A stretch of 64,000 nt of DNA from Aquibium pacificus (GTDB taxonomy: Bacteria; Pseudomonadota; Alphaproteobacteria; Rhizobiales; Rhizobiaceae), in assembly GCF_040839445.1 (NCBI RefSeq), contig NZ_JBDPGJ010000004.1:186001-250000 (forward strand), given 5' to 3'. A program made the position numbers and the translations under genes. Position 1 is the stretch's first letter, and each line of letters opens with the position of its first letter. The notes under the pieces are model-generated. The model made no database searches and was not told where the DNA came from. It saw nothing but the letters and a program-made list of their open reading frames with translations. Shown piece by piece: positions 33,754 to 42,091 of the stretch.

Positions 33754-34977
33754 TCAAGCTGCTGCCAACGCCCAAGATCGCAGGTCGAACCCCTTGGCCG
33801 ATGCTGTTTCCGGGCCGAGGGAGGCGCGGCTTGCCAGCACCTTTCGAGCGGTCATGAAATCGGCCGGACGGTTGACGGATTCGACCGCGATGAGCTGTCC
33901 GCGCCGAAAGAGGAGGATGGAGAAGCTCCGGGCATCGGGATCTCCGACCCTGACGGTTACTTCGGCACCGGCGGAGAGCCCCACCATCTGCAGCTTCAGA
34001 TCTCCCTGGTCGCTCCAGAACCAGGGGACGGCCGCATAGGGAGCGCCCTTGCCGACGAGGCGGGCCGCGACGGCGCGTCCGTGGTCGGCTGCGTTCTGCA
34101 CGGATTCGAGGCGCGCCGACCCGCCGGCATGCTGGCTCGGGAACATCGCGCAGTCGCCGATCGCCGAGATCGACCGGTCGGCGGTCAGGAGATAGGAATC
34201 GACCTTTATCCCGTTCTCGATGTCGAGGCCGGCCTCCGCCGCCAGCCCCACATTGGGCAGAACGCCGATGCCTACAACGACGATGTCGGCGGGCAGGATA
34301 CGGCCATTGGTCAGTTCGACGGCCTCCACCTTGCCGTCTCCGGTGACGCGGGCGAGTCCCTGCCCGAAATCCATGTTGATGCCCCATCCGGAGTGGGCGG
34401 CGGCGAAGAACTCCGACATCTCGTGCGACACGGCCCGCGCCATGGGACGGTTGGATAGTTCCACGACATGCACCGACTTGCCCTTCGCCCGCGCGACCGC
34501 GGCGAACTCCAGCCCGATGAAACCCGCGCCGACCACCACCACGTTTTCGGCTGATTCCAGCCGCTCGGCGATGGCGTCCGCATCCGCGAGCGTCTTCAGC
34601 CCGAAAACGCCATCGAGTTCCGCGCCCGGTACCGGCAGGGCGCGGTTGTGCGCGCCGGTCGCCATGACCAGATGGTCGTAGCCGACGGCTCTGCCGCCAG
34701 CGAGTTCGACACGCCGGTTCGTCCGGTCGATCGCGATCGCCCGCTCGTTGACGAACTCGATGCGATGGCTGGAGTAGAAATCGTGCGGCCTGAACAGGAG
34801 ACCCGCGGCGTCTGTCTTGCCGAGGAGGTAGGCCTTGGAGAGCGGAGGCCGCTGGTAGGGCAGGCTCGTCTCGTCGCCGATGAGCGTGATGGCGCCGTCA
34901 TAGCCGTCCTGCCGCAGCGACGCCGCCGTCTGGAAGCCGGCCTGTCCTCCACCGACGATGACCACCGATTTCAACAT
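33754..34977 (-). CDS. FAD-dependent ferredoxin reductase of the P450 partner type
   Basis: A 407-residue NADH:ferredoxin reductase of the putidaredoxin reductase family. The FAD loop GGGQAG is at 9-14, SLPYQRPPLSKAYL follows as in this family, the NAD loop GAGFIG is at 150-155, and the second FAD motif is in SAIGDCAMF. The ATG at 34977 has GAGGAGCAGGCGGGCAAC before it; an earlier ATG would add 24 residues. It is the only such reductase in the window and probably serves several of the seven P450s. No [2Fe-2S] ferredoxin gene is seen. An operator precedes it. Confidence 0.93.
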   Translation of the reverse strand: MLKSVVIVGGGQAGFQTAASLRQDGYDGAITLIGDETSLPYQRPPLSKAYLLGKTDAAGLLFRPHDFYSSHRIEFVNERAIAIDRTNRRVELAGGRAVGYDHLVMATGAHNRALPVPGAELDGVFGLKTLADADAIAERLESAENVVVVGAGFIGLEFAAVARAKGKSVHVVELSNRPMARAVSHEMSEFFAAAHSGWGINMDFGQGLARVTGDGKVEAVELTNGRILPADIVVVGIGVLPNVGLAAEAGLDIENGIKVDSYLLTADRSISAIGDCAMFPSQHAGGSARLESVQNAADHGRAVAARLVGKGAPYAAVPWFWSDQGDLKLQMVGLSAGAEVTVRVGDPDARSFSILLFRRGQLIAVESVNRPADFMTARKVLASRASLGPETASAKGFDLRSWALAAA

Positions 34978-35023
34978 GTTGCCCGCCTGCTCCTCTTTTT
35001 GCGGCTTGCACCACTTTCGATGG

Positions 35024-35069
35024 TCTCTACCGCATGACTTGCCTCGCACGCATCCCCTTCTCCGGGGAC
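35024..35069 (-). promoter_or_regulatory. Operator site 13 for the ferredoxin reductase operon
   Basis: Read leftward, GTCCCCGGAGAAGGGGAT (35069-35052) is followed after 20-22 bases by GGTAGAGA (35031-35024). One arm ends GAT instead of GAC. It suggests a promoter between dctM and the reductase. Confidence 0.5.
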
Positions 35070-35146
35070 CGTTGCACGGGACACCCGGCCACTCGCAGGG
35101 TGCGCGATCTCGGACGGCCCCTTTTGCCGGCGATGCGGCAAGCGGA

Positions 35147-36442
35147 TCAGTCGAACAGCAGTTGCGGCAGAAACAGCGAGATCGTCGGGACCGCGGCGAT
35201 CAATAGCACCCGCAGTAGATCGACTCCGATGAAGGGAATGACGCCGCGGATGATTGTCGAGATCGAGACATCCGGCGCGACCGAGCGCATGACGAACAGG
35301 TTAATGCCGATCGGCGGCGTGATCAGCCCCAGTTCGCACAGCACCACAATGAGGATGCCGAACCATACCGGATCGAAGCCCAGGCCGATGACGACCGGGA
35401 AGAACAGCGGGACGGTGAGCAGGATCATCGACATGGATTCCATCAGCATGCCGAGGATGATGTAGATGAAGCAGATCACCAGCACGACCGTGAACGGCGA
35501 GAACCCGGAATTGTTGACGAAGTCCAGCAGCGCGTTGTGCGCGCCGCTGTAGTTGAGGAATTCCGTGAACAACCCCGCGCCGATGATCAGGGCAAACAGG
35601 ACCGCGGTTGTCTGCGCTGTATCGAAAAGTATGTCGTAGAGCTGCGCCAGCGTCAGACGCCGCCGCGTAAGGGCGATCACGAACGCCCCAAAAGCGCCGA
35701 AGCCGGATGCCTCCGTTGCCGTGAACACGCCGGAATAGATGCCACCGATCACCATCACGAAGAGAGCCAATGCCGCCCATATTCCGAGCAGCGATTCGAA
35801 GCGCTCGCGCCAGGAGAACCCGTCCGCCGCGGGAGCGGACTCCGGGTTCCGCACGACAGTCCATCTGACCGCCGCCACATAGCCGAGGACACCGATCAGT
35901 CCCGGTATGAGTCCCGCGGCATAGAGCTTGCCGATATGGGTTTCTGTGATGATCCCATACACGACCAGAAGCACGCTTGGGGGGATCAGTATGCCAAGAG
36001 TTGCTCCGGCTGCTATGGAGGCGGTGCTGAGGCTGTCCGCATAGCCGAACTGGCGCATGGAAGGCATTGCGACCTTGCCCATCGTCACGACGGTGGCCAC
36101 GCTCGATCCGCAGATGGAGGCAAATCCGCCGCTTGCCATGACGGTGGCAACGGCGAGACCGCCGCGCCGGGCGCCGAAAAACGCCTGGGCCGATCGGAAA
36201 AGTTCCCGTGAAACACCGGTGCCTGCCACCAGATTTCCCATCAGTACGAAGAGCGGAATGACCACCATGGCGTAGGACATGGTGCTGTCGCGTGTCGTGA
36301 GTGCCAGCATGGTGGCCGACTGGTGCCAGCCGACGAGGTAGCCGAAGCCGAGGAAGCCGGTAACACCCATCGCTATGGCGATGGGTACCCGCATGAAGAT
36401 CAGGATGAAGGCGAGCAGGAAACCGAGGGACGCGATCAACAT
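35147..36442 (-). CDS. dctM: TRAP transporter large permease, DctM family
   Basis: A 431-residue inner-membrane protein with about twelve hydrophobic helices. Family blocks: FILIFMRVPIAIAMGVTGFLGF, then TGVSRELFRSAQAFFGARRGGLAVATVMASGGFASICGSSVATV, IPPSVLLVVYGIITETHIGKLYAAGLIPG, and LGLITPPIGINLFVMRSVAP. It is the ion-coupled transport subunit. The ATG at 36442 is three bases after the DctQ stop. Together with DctQ and a DctP protein it imports a carboxylate. Confidence 0.95.
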   Translation of the reverse strand: MLIASLGFLLAFILIFMRVPIAIAMGVTGFLGFGYLVGWHQSATMLALTTRDSTMSYAMVVIPLFVLMGNLVAGTGVSRELFRSAQAFFGARRGGLAVATVMASGGFASICGSSVATVVTMGKVAMPSMRQFGYADSLSTASIAAGATLGILIPPSVLLVVYGIITETHIGKLYAAGLIPGLIGVLGYVAAVRWTVVRNPESAPAADGFSWRERFESLLGIWAALALFVMVIGGIYSGVFTATEASGFGAFGAFVIALTRRRLTLAQLYDILFDTAQTTAVLFALIIGAGLFTEFLNYSGAHNALLDFVNNSGFSPFTVVLVICFIYIILGMLMESMSMILLTVPLFFPVVIGLGFDPVWFGILIVVLCELGLITPPIGINLFVMRSVAPDVSISTIIRGVIPFIGVDLLRVLLIAAVPTISLFLPQLLFD

Positions 36443-36445
36443 CGA

Positions 36446-37006
36446 TTAGTCTCCGATGGTTGCCGAGGCGCGCGCGCCGCTGGTCGATCGATGGCGGGCC
36501 TCTTCCTCGCCGGCGAGCCGTTTCGCGGCCGCAAGTTCGTGGGACTCCGTCGTGGCGTCCTGGCGCCACAGGAAGGTGAGGCAGATCAGTCCCGTTATCC
36601 CGGAAAGGATCGACATGCCGAAGATGAATGGCGCCAGCGGGATTCCGAGGGACGGTGTCGTGTCCGCGTATCCGGCGACCTTCTCGCCGAGGATCCAGAG
36701 ACGCCAGCTCATGCCGCCGAAGAAGGCGGCGCCCAACAGCGCGCTCAGCACCTTCTGGACGGAGCGAAGAATGGGGCCGCTGACCGCGTCGGCGAGATCG
36801 ACGACGATGTGGGCTTGGCGGAACGCGACGCTCGGCAGCGTCAGGAAGACGACGCAGACGAGCAGGATCTCGGTGACTTCGGATGCGCCGACCAGAGGCC
36901 TGTCGAAGACGTTGCGGCCGATCACGTCGATGAAGGTGACCATCATCAGCGCGAACAGGAAGACCGCCGCCATGACGCCGACCACTTTTTCTATCCTGTT
37001 GAACAT
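36446..37006 (-). CDS. dctQ: TRAP transporter small permease, DctQ family
   Basis: A 186-residue four-helix membrane protein. It begins MFNRIEKVVGVMAAVFLFALMM and shows VTFIDVIGRNVFDRPLVGASEVTEILLV, the DctQ signature, then AFRQAHIVVDL. The ATG at 37006 follows TTGGAGGAGCGATC; earlier in-frame starts lack this. It has a clear operator about 130-175 bases upstream and is coupled to dctM. The P450 at 37288 lies between it and the dctP gene. Confidence 0.93.
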   Translation of the reverse strand: MFNRIEKVVGVMAAVFLFALMMVTFIDVIGRNVFDRPLVGASEVTEILLVCVVFLTLPSVAFRQAHIVVDLADAVSGPILRSVQKVLSALLGAAFFGGMSWRLWILGEKVAGYADTTPSLGIPLAPFIFGMSILSGITGLICLTFLWRQDATTESHELAAAKRLAGEEEARHRSTSGARASATIGD

Positions 37007-37135
37007 GATCGCTCCTCCAAAATTGAACGCGGCCTTCTTGGGGCACGTCGAGCGGGGACGACGGGTCGGTCGGCTCTGATTGGATCGGCCGGTTCTAACG
37101 TGCCGTGCCGGCCTTGGTTGGTTGCCCACCTATCT

Positions 37136-37180
37136 AGCTTAGCGAGCAACGAACCGGGGAATGTCACCAGTGCCGGGGAC
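37136..37180 (-). promoter_or_regulatory. Operator site 14 and -10 element for dctQM
   Basis: Read leftward, GTCCCCGGCACTGGTGAC (37180-37163) is followed after exactly 20 bases by CTAAGCT (37142-37136). The spacing and both arms are close to consensus, so dctQM has its own promoter downstream of the P450. Confidence 0.7.
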
Positions 37181-37287
37181 AGGTTGTCGAGCGCTGCATG
37201 AACCGCCCGGTAAGCCGCGCGGCGAACGGTTCAATTCCCCCGTCGCAATGGACGGGCTCCATGCGACTGCCGTACGACCGGTGCGCT

Positions 37288-38502
37288 TCATCCGCGCGTA
37301 AAGCGCAGCGGCAGCCGACCCAGCATCCGCATCTGGTTCACCGGCCGGTAGACCGGCTCCTCGGCCAGTTCCATCGACGCCGCGCGTGAGATGAGGGCGG
37401 TGAGGATCGCGTCGGCTTCGAGGCGCGCGATCATCTGTCCGACGCACTTATGATCGCCGACACCGAATCCGAGGTAGTTTCCGACGGTCTGACGAGAAAT
37501 GTCGTACCGGTCCGGATCGTCCCACCGGCGCGGATCGCGATTGGCAGATCCGAGCAGGACGGTCACCTTCGTGTCGCCCGCCAGACGGTAATCGCCGAAG
37601 TTCGTGTCCCGGATCGTAGTGCGCCACGTGTACTGGAAAGGCATGTCCATGCGGATGCCTTCCTCGAACGCGGGCCGGACCTTTTTCAGGTCGCTCTTCA
37701 CCAGTGCGTACTGATCGGGATTGCGCGCTAGGTGATGCAGCGTGTGACCGATGGCGCTGATCGTTGAATCGACTCCACCTCCAACAAAGCTGCGCGTGAT
37801 GTTCGACGCCACCCCTTCCTCGAGCTCTCCGGCGTCCTCCGCCTGGAACAGCAGATGTGCGATCGAGTCGGGAACGACGGCGTCGCGTTCGCAGGCCCGG
37901 TCGTACCATTCGAGGTAGGGTTCGGCCTTTGCCATGGCCTTGTGGTAGAGTTCGTTGTGCGGACAGCTCTGGTTGAAGCGCATCTCCGCAATCGTAAGTG
38001 CCGCCTTTCTCTCCAGCTTGACCCCGACCGCGGCGGGAAACGCGGAGATGACGTAGGGTTCAATGAGGTCCTCGACGGCCTCCATCTCGCCGCGCTCGAG
38101 AACTTCCTCGGCCATACTGGCCGCCTGGATTTCGAAGAAATCCCGCATCTTGCGGATCACGAGCGGCGACATGACCCGGTTCACCACCGCTCTTATCTCG
38201 GTGTGCTTGGGAGGATCGACCTCCTGCAGCCGGCTCGGGATGCGGAACTTTCCGGGCTTTCGAATGTCCTGCATGCTCGTCCCGGCGCCAGTCATGAAGC
38301 GCGAATTGTCCGACAGGACGGTCGAACATTCTTCGTGGCGAGCCACGGCATACATGTCGTACTTGCTCAGCCACACGATCGGACCGGTTTCCCGCATCGC
38401 ATGATGCATCGGGTACGGGTCCGTGAGGTTCTCGATCGTCCAGGGATCCCAGTCGAAGACGGGGGGATCGAGCGTCGCTGCGGCTTCCGAAGAGGCAGAC
38501 AT
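37288..38502 (-). CDS. Cytochrome P450, CYP199-like, between dctP and dctQM
   Basis: A 404-residue P450: I-helix GGGVDST at 241-247, ExxR E281/R284, haem loop FGVGDHKCVG with Cys353 followed by QMIARLEAD. The acidic/basic GDHK before the haem cysteine differs from the other CYP199-like proteins. The ATG at 38502 follows GAAAGGGAACAC. It lies 86 bases after dctP, with an RNA hairpin in between, and upstream of dctQM, which links TRAP-imported substrate to this enzyme. Confidence 0.95.
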   Translation of the reverse strand: MSASSEAAATLDPPVFDWDPWTIENLTDPYPMHHAMRETGPIVWLSKYDMYAVARHEECSTVLSDNSRFMTGAGTSMQDIRKPGKFRIPSRLQEVDPPKHTEIRAVVNRVMSPLVIRKMRDFFEIQAASMAEEVLERGEMEAVEDLIEPYVISAFPAAVGVKLERKAALTIAEMRFNQSCPHNELYHKAMAKAEPYLEWYDRACERDAVVPDSIAHLLFQAEDAGELEEGVASNITRSFVGGGVDSTISAIGHTLHHLARNPDQYALVKSDLKKVRPAFEEGIRMDMPFQYTWRTTIRDTNFGDYRLAGDTKVTVLLGSANRDPRRWDDPDRYDISRQTVGNYLGFGVGDHKCVGQMIARLEADAILTALISRAASMELAEEPVYRPVNQMRMLGRLPLRFTRG

Positions 38503-38533
38503 GTGTTCCCTTTCTCATCGTGGGCAAGTCGAA

Positions 38534-38555
38534 CGCGCGGATCGGAATCCGCGCG
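38534..38555 (-). other. Intercistronic hairpin between dctP and the P450
   Basis: A perfect nine-base-pair GC-rich stem (38534-38542 with 38547-38555) closes a four-base loop. No T run follows, so it is more likely an mRNA-protecting or attenuating hairpin that raises the dctP message over the P450 message than a full terminator. Confidence 0.5.
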
Positions 38556-38588
38556 TCGTCCGGCGTGTCCTTGCCGATCCCGAAGGGA

Positions 38589-39626
38589 TCAGTTGCTGGC
38601 CTTTTCCGCTTCCTGGACCCGGGTGCGGAACTCCGCCAGGACGGCCGCCGGATCCTCGATGCCCTTTTCCTTGGCAGCGGCGATCCACGCCTCCTCGATC
38701 GGCTTCGCCGCTTCGCGTACGTTGTTCACGAATTCCTCGTCGGCCGTGATGATCTCGTAGCCGGCGTCTTTCAGGACCTTGGTTCCCGACGTTTCACGTT
38801 CTTCATAAGCCGTGCCGACGTCGTCGCTCAGCTTGTAGGTGGTGATTTCCTCGATCGCCTTGCGATCCTTTTCCGAGATGCTGTTCCAGGCATCCGGATT
38901 GGCGATGATCGCCAGCGTCGCGTTGGTGAGGCCGCCCGGAACGATGGTGCCATACTTGGTGAGCGGCACCATGTTCTGCGCGACGATGGTGTCGGCCTGC
39001 GTGATCTGTCCGTCGATCGCGCCCGTCGATAGCAGTTCGTAGGCTTCCGACGACGGCTTGTTGATGGGGACGCCCCCGAGCGACTTGAGCAGCTGGGTCA
39101 CGTTGTCGTTCGGCGCGCGCAACTTCATGCCCGCCAGGTCCTCGAGCTTGGTCACGGGCTGGCGGCTGTTCCAGATCTGGTTCGGCGTGATGTTCCAGAT
39201 GGACAGGAGCTCGACGCCCTTGAACTCGTTCGCCTGCATGAAATTCTCGCGGTAGATCGTCTCGAAGATCAGCGCCGATTCCGACGGCTTGCTGCCGAGC
39301 AGCGGCAATTCGCCCATCCCTGCCAGCGGGAAGCGTCCGGGCGAATAGCTGGTGACGATGAAGGAGATGTCGGCAAGTCCGTCGCTGATGACATCGAACT
39401 GGCTGTTGGCGGTGCCGACGGTTTTCGGCAGCGTCTCGACCTTGACCCGACCTTCGGTGACTTCCTCGATCTTCTTGAACCAGGGCTGGAACTGTTGTTC
39501 GTTCAGCCAGTGGGTGACCGGGAGCCACGAGGAATATTTCAGCGTGACTTCCTGCGCCACCGATGCGCCCGTCGAGACGGCGAACGCGATGGCTGCGCCG
39601 ATGAGTGTCGTGGTGTTGATCTTCAT
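38589..39626 (-). CDS. dctP: TRAP transporter periplasmic binding protein, DctP family
   Basis: A 345-residue binding protein with a signal peptide (MKINTTTLIGAAIAFAVSTG, cleaved after SVA). The mature part starts QEVTLKYSSWLPVTHW. EDLAGMKLRAPNDNVTQLLKSLGGVPI and YELLSTGAIDGQITQ are the conserved ligand-binding blocks. The ATG at 39626 follows CAGGGAGGAACTGAC. It is a paralogue of the DctP at 20188. With the DctQ/DctM at 35147-37006 it makes a full TRAP importer. Confidence 0.95.
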   Translation of the reverse strand: MKINTTTLIGAAIAFAVSTGASVAQEVTLKYSSWLPVTHWLNEQQFQPWFKKIEEVTEGRVKVETLPKTVGTANSQFDVISDGLADISFIVTSYSPGRFPLAGMGELPLLGSKPSESALIFETIYRENFMQANEFKGVELLSIWNITPNQIWNSRQPVTKLEDLAGMKLRAPNDNVTQLLKSLGGVPINKPSSEAYELLSTGAIDGQITQADTIVAQNMVPLTKYGTIVPGGLTNATLAIIANPDAWNSISEKDRKAIEEITTYKLSDDVGTAYEERETSGTKVLKDAGYEIITADEEFVNNVREAAKPIEEAWIAAAKEKGIEDPAAVLAEFRTRVQEAEKASN

Positions 39627-39747
39627 GTCAGTTCCTCCCTGTTCGTTGCAGTTCTCTTGCTGTGGTTTCGGTCCGTTCCTACCGATCCGCGATCGGTCGT
39701 TGCGACATCGGACGACGCAAGCGCTCGGTTTTTCCCAACGGCAGCCG

Positions 39748-40530
39748 TCACGGCACGTAGGAGCCTCCGTTGACGTCGAGGACGACGCCGGCGATGAAGG
39801 AAGCGGCGGGCGTGCACATCACGGCGATGGGCCATCCGAGCTCGTCGGCGCGGCCTGCCCGGCCGAGCGGCATGAACATCACCTTCGGATCGAAATCGAT
39901 GCCCTTGTTGAGCGGCGTCACGACGAGCCCCGGCGCTATGCCGTTGACGATCACGTTCGACTTCACCGCGCGCCGCGCCAGCCATTTCACCAATGTGTGA
40001 AGCGCGCCCTTCGACGCCGCGTACTCGGCGTAGTACCGCTCCGAGTTGTCGGTCATGATGCCGCCGTTCTGGCCGGCAGCGGAACCGACCAGCACGACAT
40101 AGCCCTCGCCCTGCTTCGCCATCCCGTCGATGCAGCCCTGGGCAAGTCGGAACGGCGCGCGCACGTTCACGTGCATGAGGTGATCGAAGCCGTCGACCGG
40201 AGACATGTCCTGCGACGGCCGGAAGATGGCCGCGCAATGCGCGAGCGAGAAGAAGGGACCTTTCATGATGAGGGCATCGACGAAGCGATCGTCGGCAAGA
40301 TCGCCCTGCATGCATTCGTAGGAGGCACCCCGCTGGTCCAGCATCGAGCCGGTGTCGGCCATGGCCTGGATGTCGGCGAGCACCAGCTCCGCGCCGAGTT
40401 CGGCCATGATGAGCGCAGTCGACTGTCCCATTCCGCTGGCCGCGCCGGTAACGAGCACCCGGCGGCCGACCATCGACAGCCGATCCGGCAGCGGAAGGCT
40501 TTTCCGGTCTCGCGTCTCGGCGGGGGTCAT
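39748..40530 (-). CDS. Short-chain dehydrogenase/reductase
   Basis: A 260-residue SDR: TGAASGMG at about 28-35, HCAA in place of NNAG, serine in LVGSAAGQNGG, and YAASK with the catalytic Tyr and Lys. DIQ after the second strand favours NAD(H). Its C-terminal half (GRAGRADELGWPIAVMCTP...GVVLDVNGGSYVP) closely resembles that of the SDR at 49860. The ATG at 40530 is preceded by AGGAGTTCCGA. An operator lies directly upstream; dctP begins 121 bases downstream of its stop. Confidence 0.92.
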   Translation of the reverse strand: MTPAETRDRKSLPLPDRLSMVGRRVLVTGAASGMGQSTALIMAELGAELVLADIQAMADTGSMLDQRGASYECMQGDLADDRFVDALIMKGPFFSLAHCAAIFRPSQDMSPVDGFDHLMHVNVRAPFRLAQGCIDGMAKQGEGYVVLVGSAAGQNGGIMTDNSERYYAEYAASKGALHTLVKWLARRAVKSNVIVNGIAPGLVVTPLNKGIDFDPKVMFMPLGRAGRADELGWPIAVMCTPAASFIAGVVLDVNGGSYVP

Positions 40531-40552
40531 TCGGAACTCCTAAGTTTCGGGG

Positions 40553-40597
40553 GATTTTCCGGATGGTGAAGCGACCGTCTGTCCCCGGCGGTGGGAC
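40553..40597 (-). promoter_or_regulatory. Operator site 15 for the SDR at 39748
   Basis: Read leftward, GTCCCACCGCCGGGGAC (40597-40581; short-spacer form) is followed after about 22 bases by AAAATC (40558-40553), a weak -10. The inferred leader is only about 20 bases, just enough for the AGGAG ribosome-binding site. Confidence 0.45.
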
Positions 40598-40611
40598 AGT
40601 CCCGCGCCGTG

Positions 40612-41154
40612 TCAGTCGATCGCACCGCGGGTGAACATGGGAAGCACGCCGTAGGAAACATCCTGCGGACCGGGCAGGCTCGGCCGCAGGATCATGTGCT
40701 TGGGCTGGGCCGGGTCCGGCGGCGCGGCCCTGGTTTCCTTCATCCAGTCTCGGGTGACGCCGCGATAGGAGATCCGCCACACGCCGTCGCGCTTCTCGTA
40801 GCGGTTGAAGGTTCGCGATCCGGCGGTCACTTCCTCGCCGTTCGGGCGGCGGTGATAGGAGGCGCGGTGGGTCTCTCCCTCCGCCCGGTCGCCGTCCACC
40901 TTGTACCATTCGTTCATCACGTAGTGAGCGGTGACCTCGAACTGGTGCAGGTAGTCCTTGAAGATGTAGTCGACCCACTCGTAGCCGGTCCCCTGCCAGG
41001 CTTCGCCGTGATCCTCGATCGCGTCCTCGAAGTAGATCGAGCGGATGAGATCCGGATCGCGCCGGTCGATGCCCCGGCAATACGCCATCTCCAGCTCGTG
41101 CAGACGCTCCTTCACGAGAAGCACCTCCATCCGTGCCTCGAGATCCAAACTCAT
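40612..41154 (-). CDS. NTF2-like (SnoaL-type) protein
   Basis: A 180-residue NTF2-fold protein. VKERLHELEMAYCRGIDRRDPDLIRSIYFEDAIEDHG is the N-terminal block of SnoaL_4-type proteins, with a His (HYVMNEWYKVDGDRA) and SRTFNRYEKRDGVWRISYRGVTRDW in the second half. The ATG at 41154 follows GGGAGG; an in-frame upstream ATG at 41211 lacks this. It has a longer C-terminal tail than the other NTF2-like proteins here. Relatives include dehydratases, so a dehydration step is possible. Confidence 0.85.
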   Translation of the reverse strand: MSLDLEARMEVLLVKERLHELEMAYCRGIDRRDPDLIRSIYFEDAIEDHGEAWQGTGYEWVDYIFKDYLHQFEVTAHYVMNEWYKVDGDRAEGETHRASYHRRPNGEEVTAGSRTFNRYEKRDGVWRISYRGVTRDWMKETRAAPPDPAQPKHMILRPSLPGPQDVSYGVLPMFTRGAID

Positions 41155-41228
41155 CGGACAAAACCTCCCCGGACGTTCGACGGCGCGCGGCGGAATGGAT
41201 AGCCGCGGCATCGCCCTTGGAGGCGCAG

Positions 41229-41299
41229 AACATCATCGGGGACGGAAATGGTCTGTCCCCGCCGAAGGGTGCATTGGCGGGGTTTCCTCGGCATAGGGT
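41229..41299. promoter_or_regulatory. Operator site 16, between NTF2 and WrbA genes
   Basis: GTCCCCGCCGAAGGGTGC at 41255-41272. Rightward, CATAGGGT (41292-41299) is 19 bases away. Leftward, GATGTT (41234-41229) is 20 bases away. Confidence 0.5.
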
Positions 41300-41363
41300 G
41301 CGTAAAAGACCGTGCGGCCGGCGCTCCTGCCGGTGCCGCGTCGAGAAATTTGGAGACTATTCC

Positions 41364-41981
41364 TTGGCGAAAGTCGCGATCATCTACTACAGCAGCACCG
41401 GACATAATTACGCGGTCGCAAGGGCGGTCGAGGAGGGTGCGGCTTCCGAAGGTGCGGAAACGCGGGTCCGCAAGGCACGCGAACTGGCTCCCGATGCGGC
41501 GATCGACGCGCGCCCCGGATGGCGGGAGCACCTCGAAGCGACAAAGGACGTGCCCGAAGCCGAACTGGCGGATCTCGAATGGGCGGACGGCTACGTCTTC
41601 GGCACCCCGACCCGTTTCGGCCTGCCGGCGGCGCAGCTCAAGCAGTTCCTCGACCAGACTGGAAGCCTCTGGTCACAGGGTAAGCTGCGCGACAAACCGG
41701 TGAGCGTCTTTGGGGGCGCCGGCAACGTCCATGGCGGACAGGAATCCACCCTCGTGGCTCTCAACAACGTCTTTTGCCACTGGGGCGCCGTGATCGTGCC
41801 GTCCGGTTACACCGATCCCTCGATCTATGCGGCCGGCGGAAATCCGTACGGCGTGAGTTTCACCGCTTCGAAGGAGGGCGTGTCGCCCGAGGCACTGGCG
41901 GCCGCCCGCTACGCCGGCAAGCGCATAGCCCGCTACGCCGAGGTGTTGTCGGTCGGCCGCGCGAAACTGATCGGCAAGTAG
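41364..41981 (+). CDS. wrbA: NAD(P)H:quinone oxidoreductase, WrbA family
   Basis: A 205-residue flavodoxin-fold quinone reductase. The FMN loop IIYYSSTGHNYAVA is at the N-terminus, then FGTPTRFGLPAAQLKQFLDQTG, and FGGAGNVHGGQESTLVALNN, all typical of WrbA. The start is TTG at 41364, seven bases after GGAGA; no ATG stands near it. It reduces quinones by two electrons, protecting the cell from catechol-derived quinones formed in aromatic degradation. An MFS gene follows. Confidence 0.92.
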   Translation: MAKVAIIYYSSTGHNYAVARAVEEGAASEGAETRVRKARELAPDAAIDARPGWREHLEATKDVPEAELADLEWADGYVFGTPTRFGLPAAQLKQFLDQTGSLWSQGKLRDKPVSVFGGAGNVHGGQESTLVALNNVFCHWGAVIVPSGYTDPSIYAAGGNPYGVSFTASKEGVSPEALAAARYAGKRIARYAEVLSVGRAKLIGK

Positions 41982-42091
41982 GTCGGGCAGAACCACGAGC
42001 CGATGACGCCGAACGCCATCGCTGCCGGTGTATCCGGAAACGCTCCCGATGCCGGTATCCGGCGCGGCTTGCATCGAATGAGGAGCGGATC

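Noticed and set aside
41223..41240. A possible second operator on the leftward side before the NTF2 gene at 40612
   Set aside because: Only one arm (GTCCCC) is good; the other reads CTG, although CTATCC follows further on. Too weak to list as a site.
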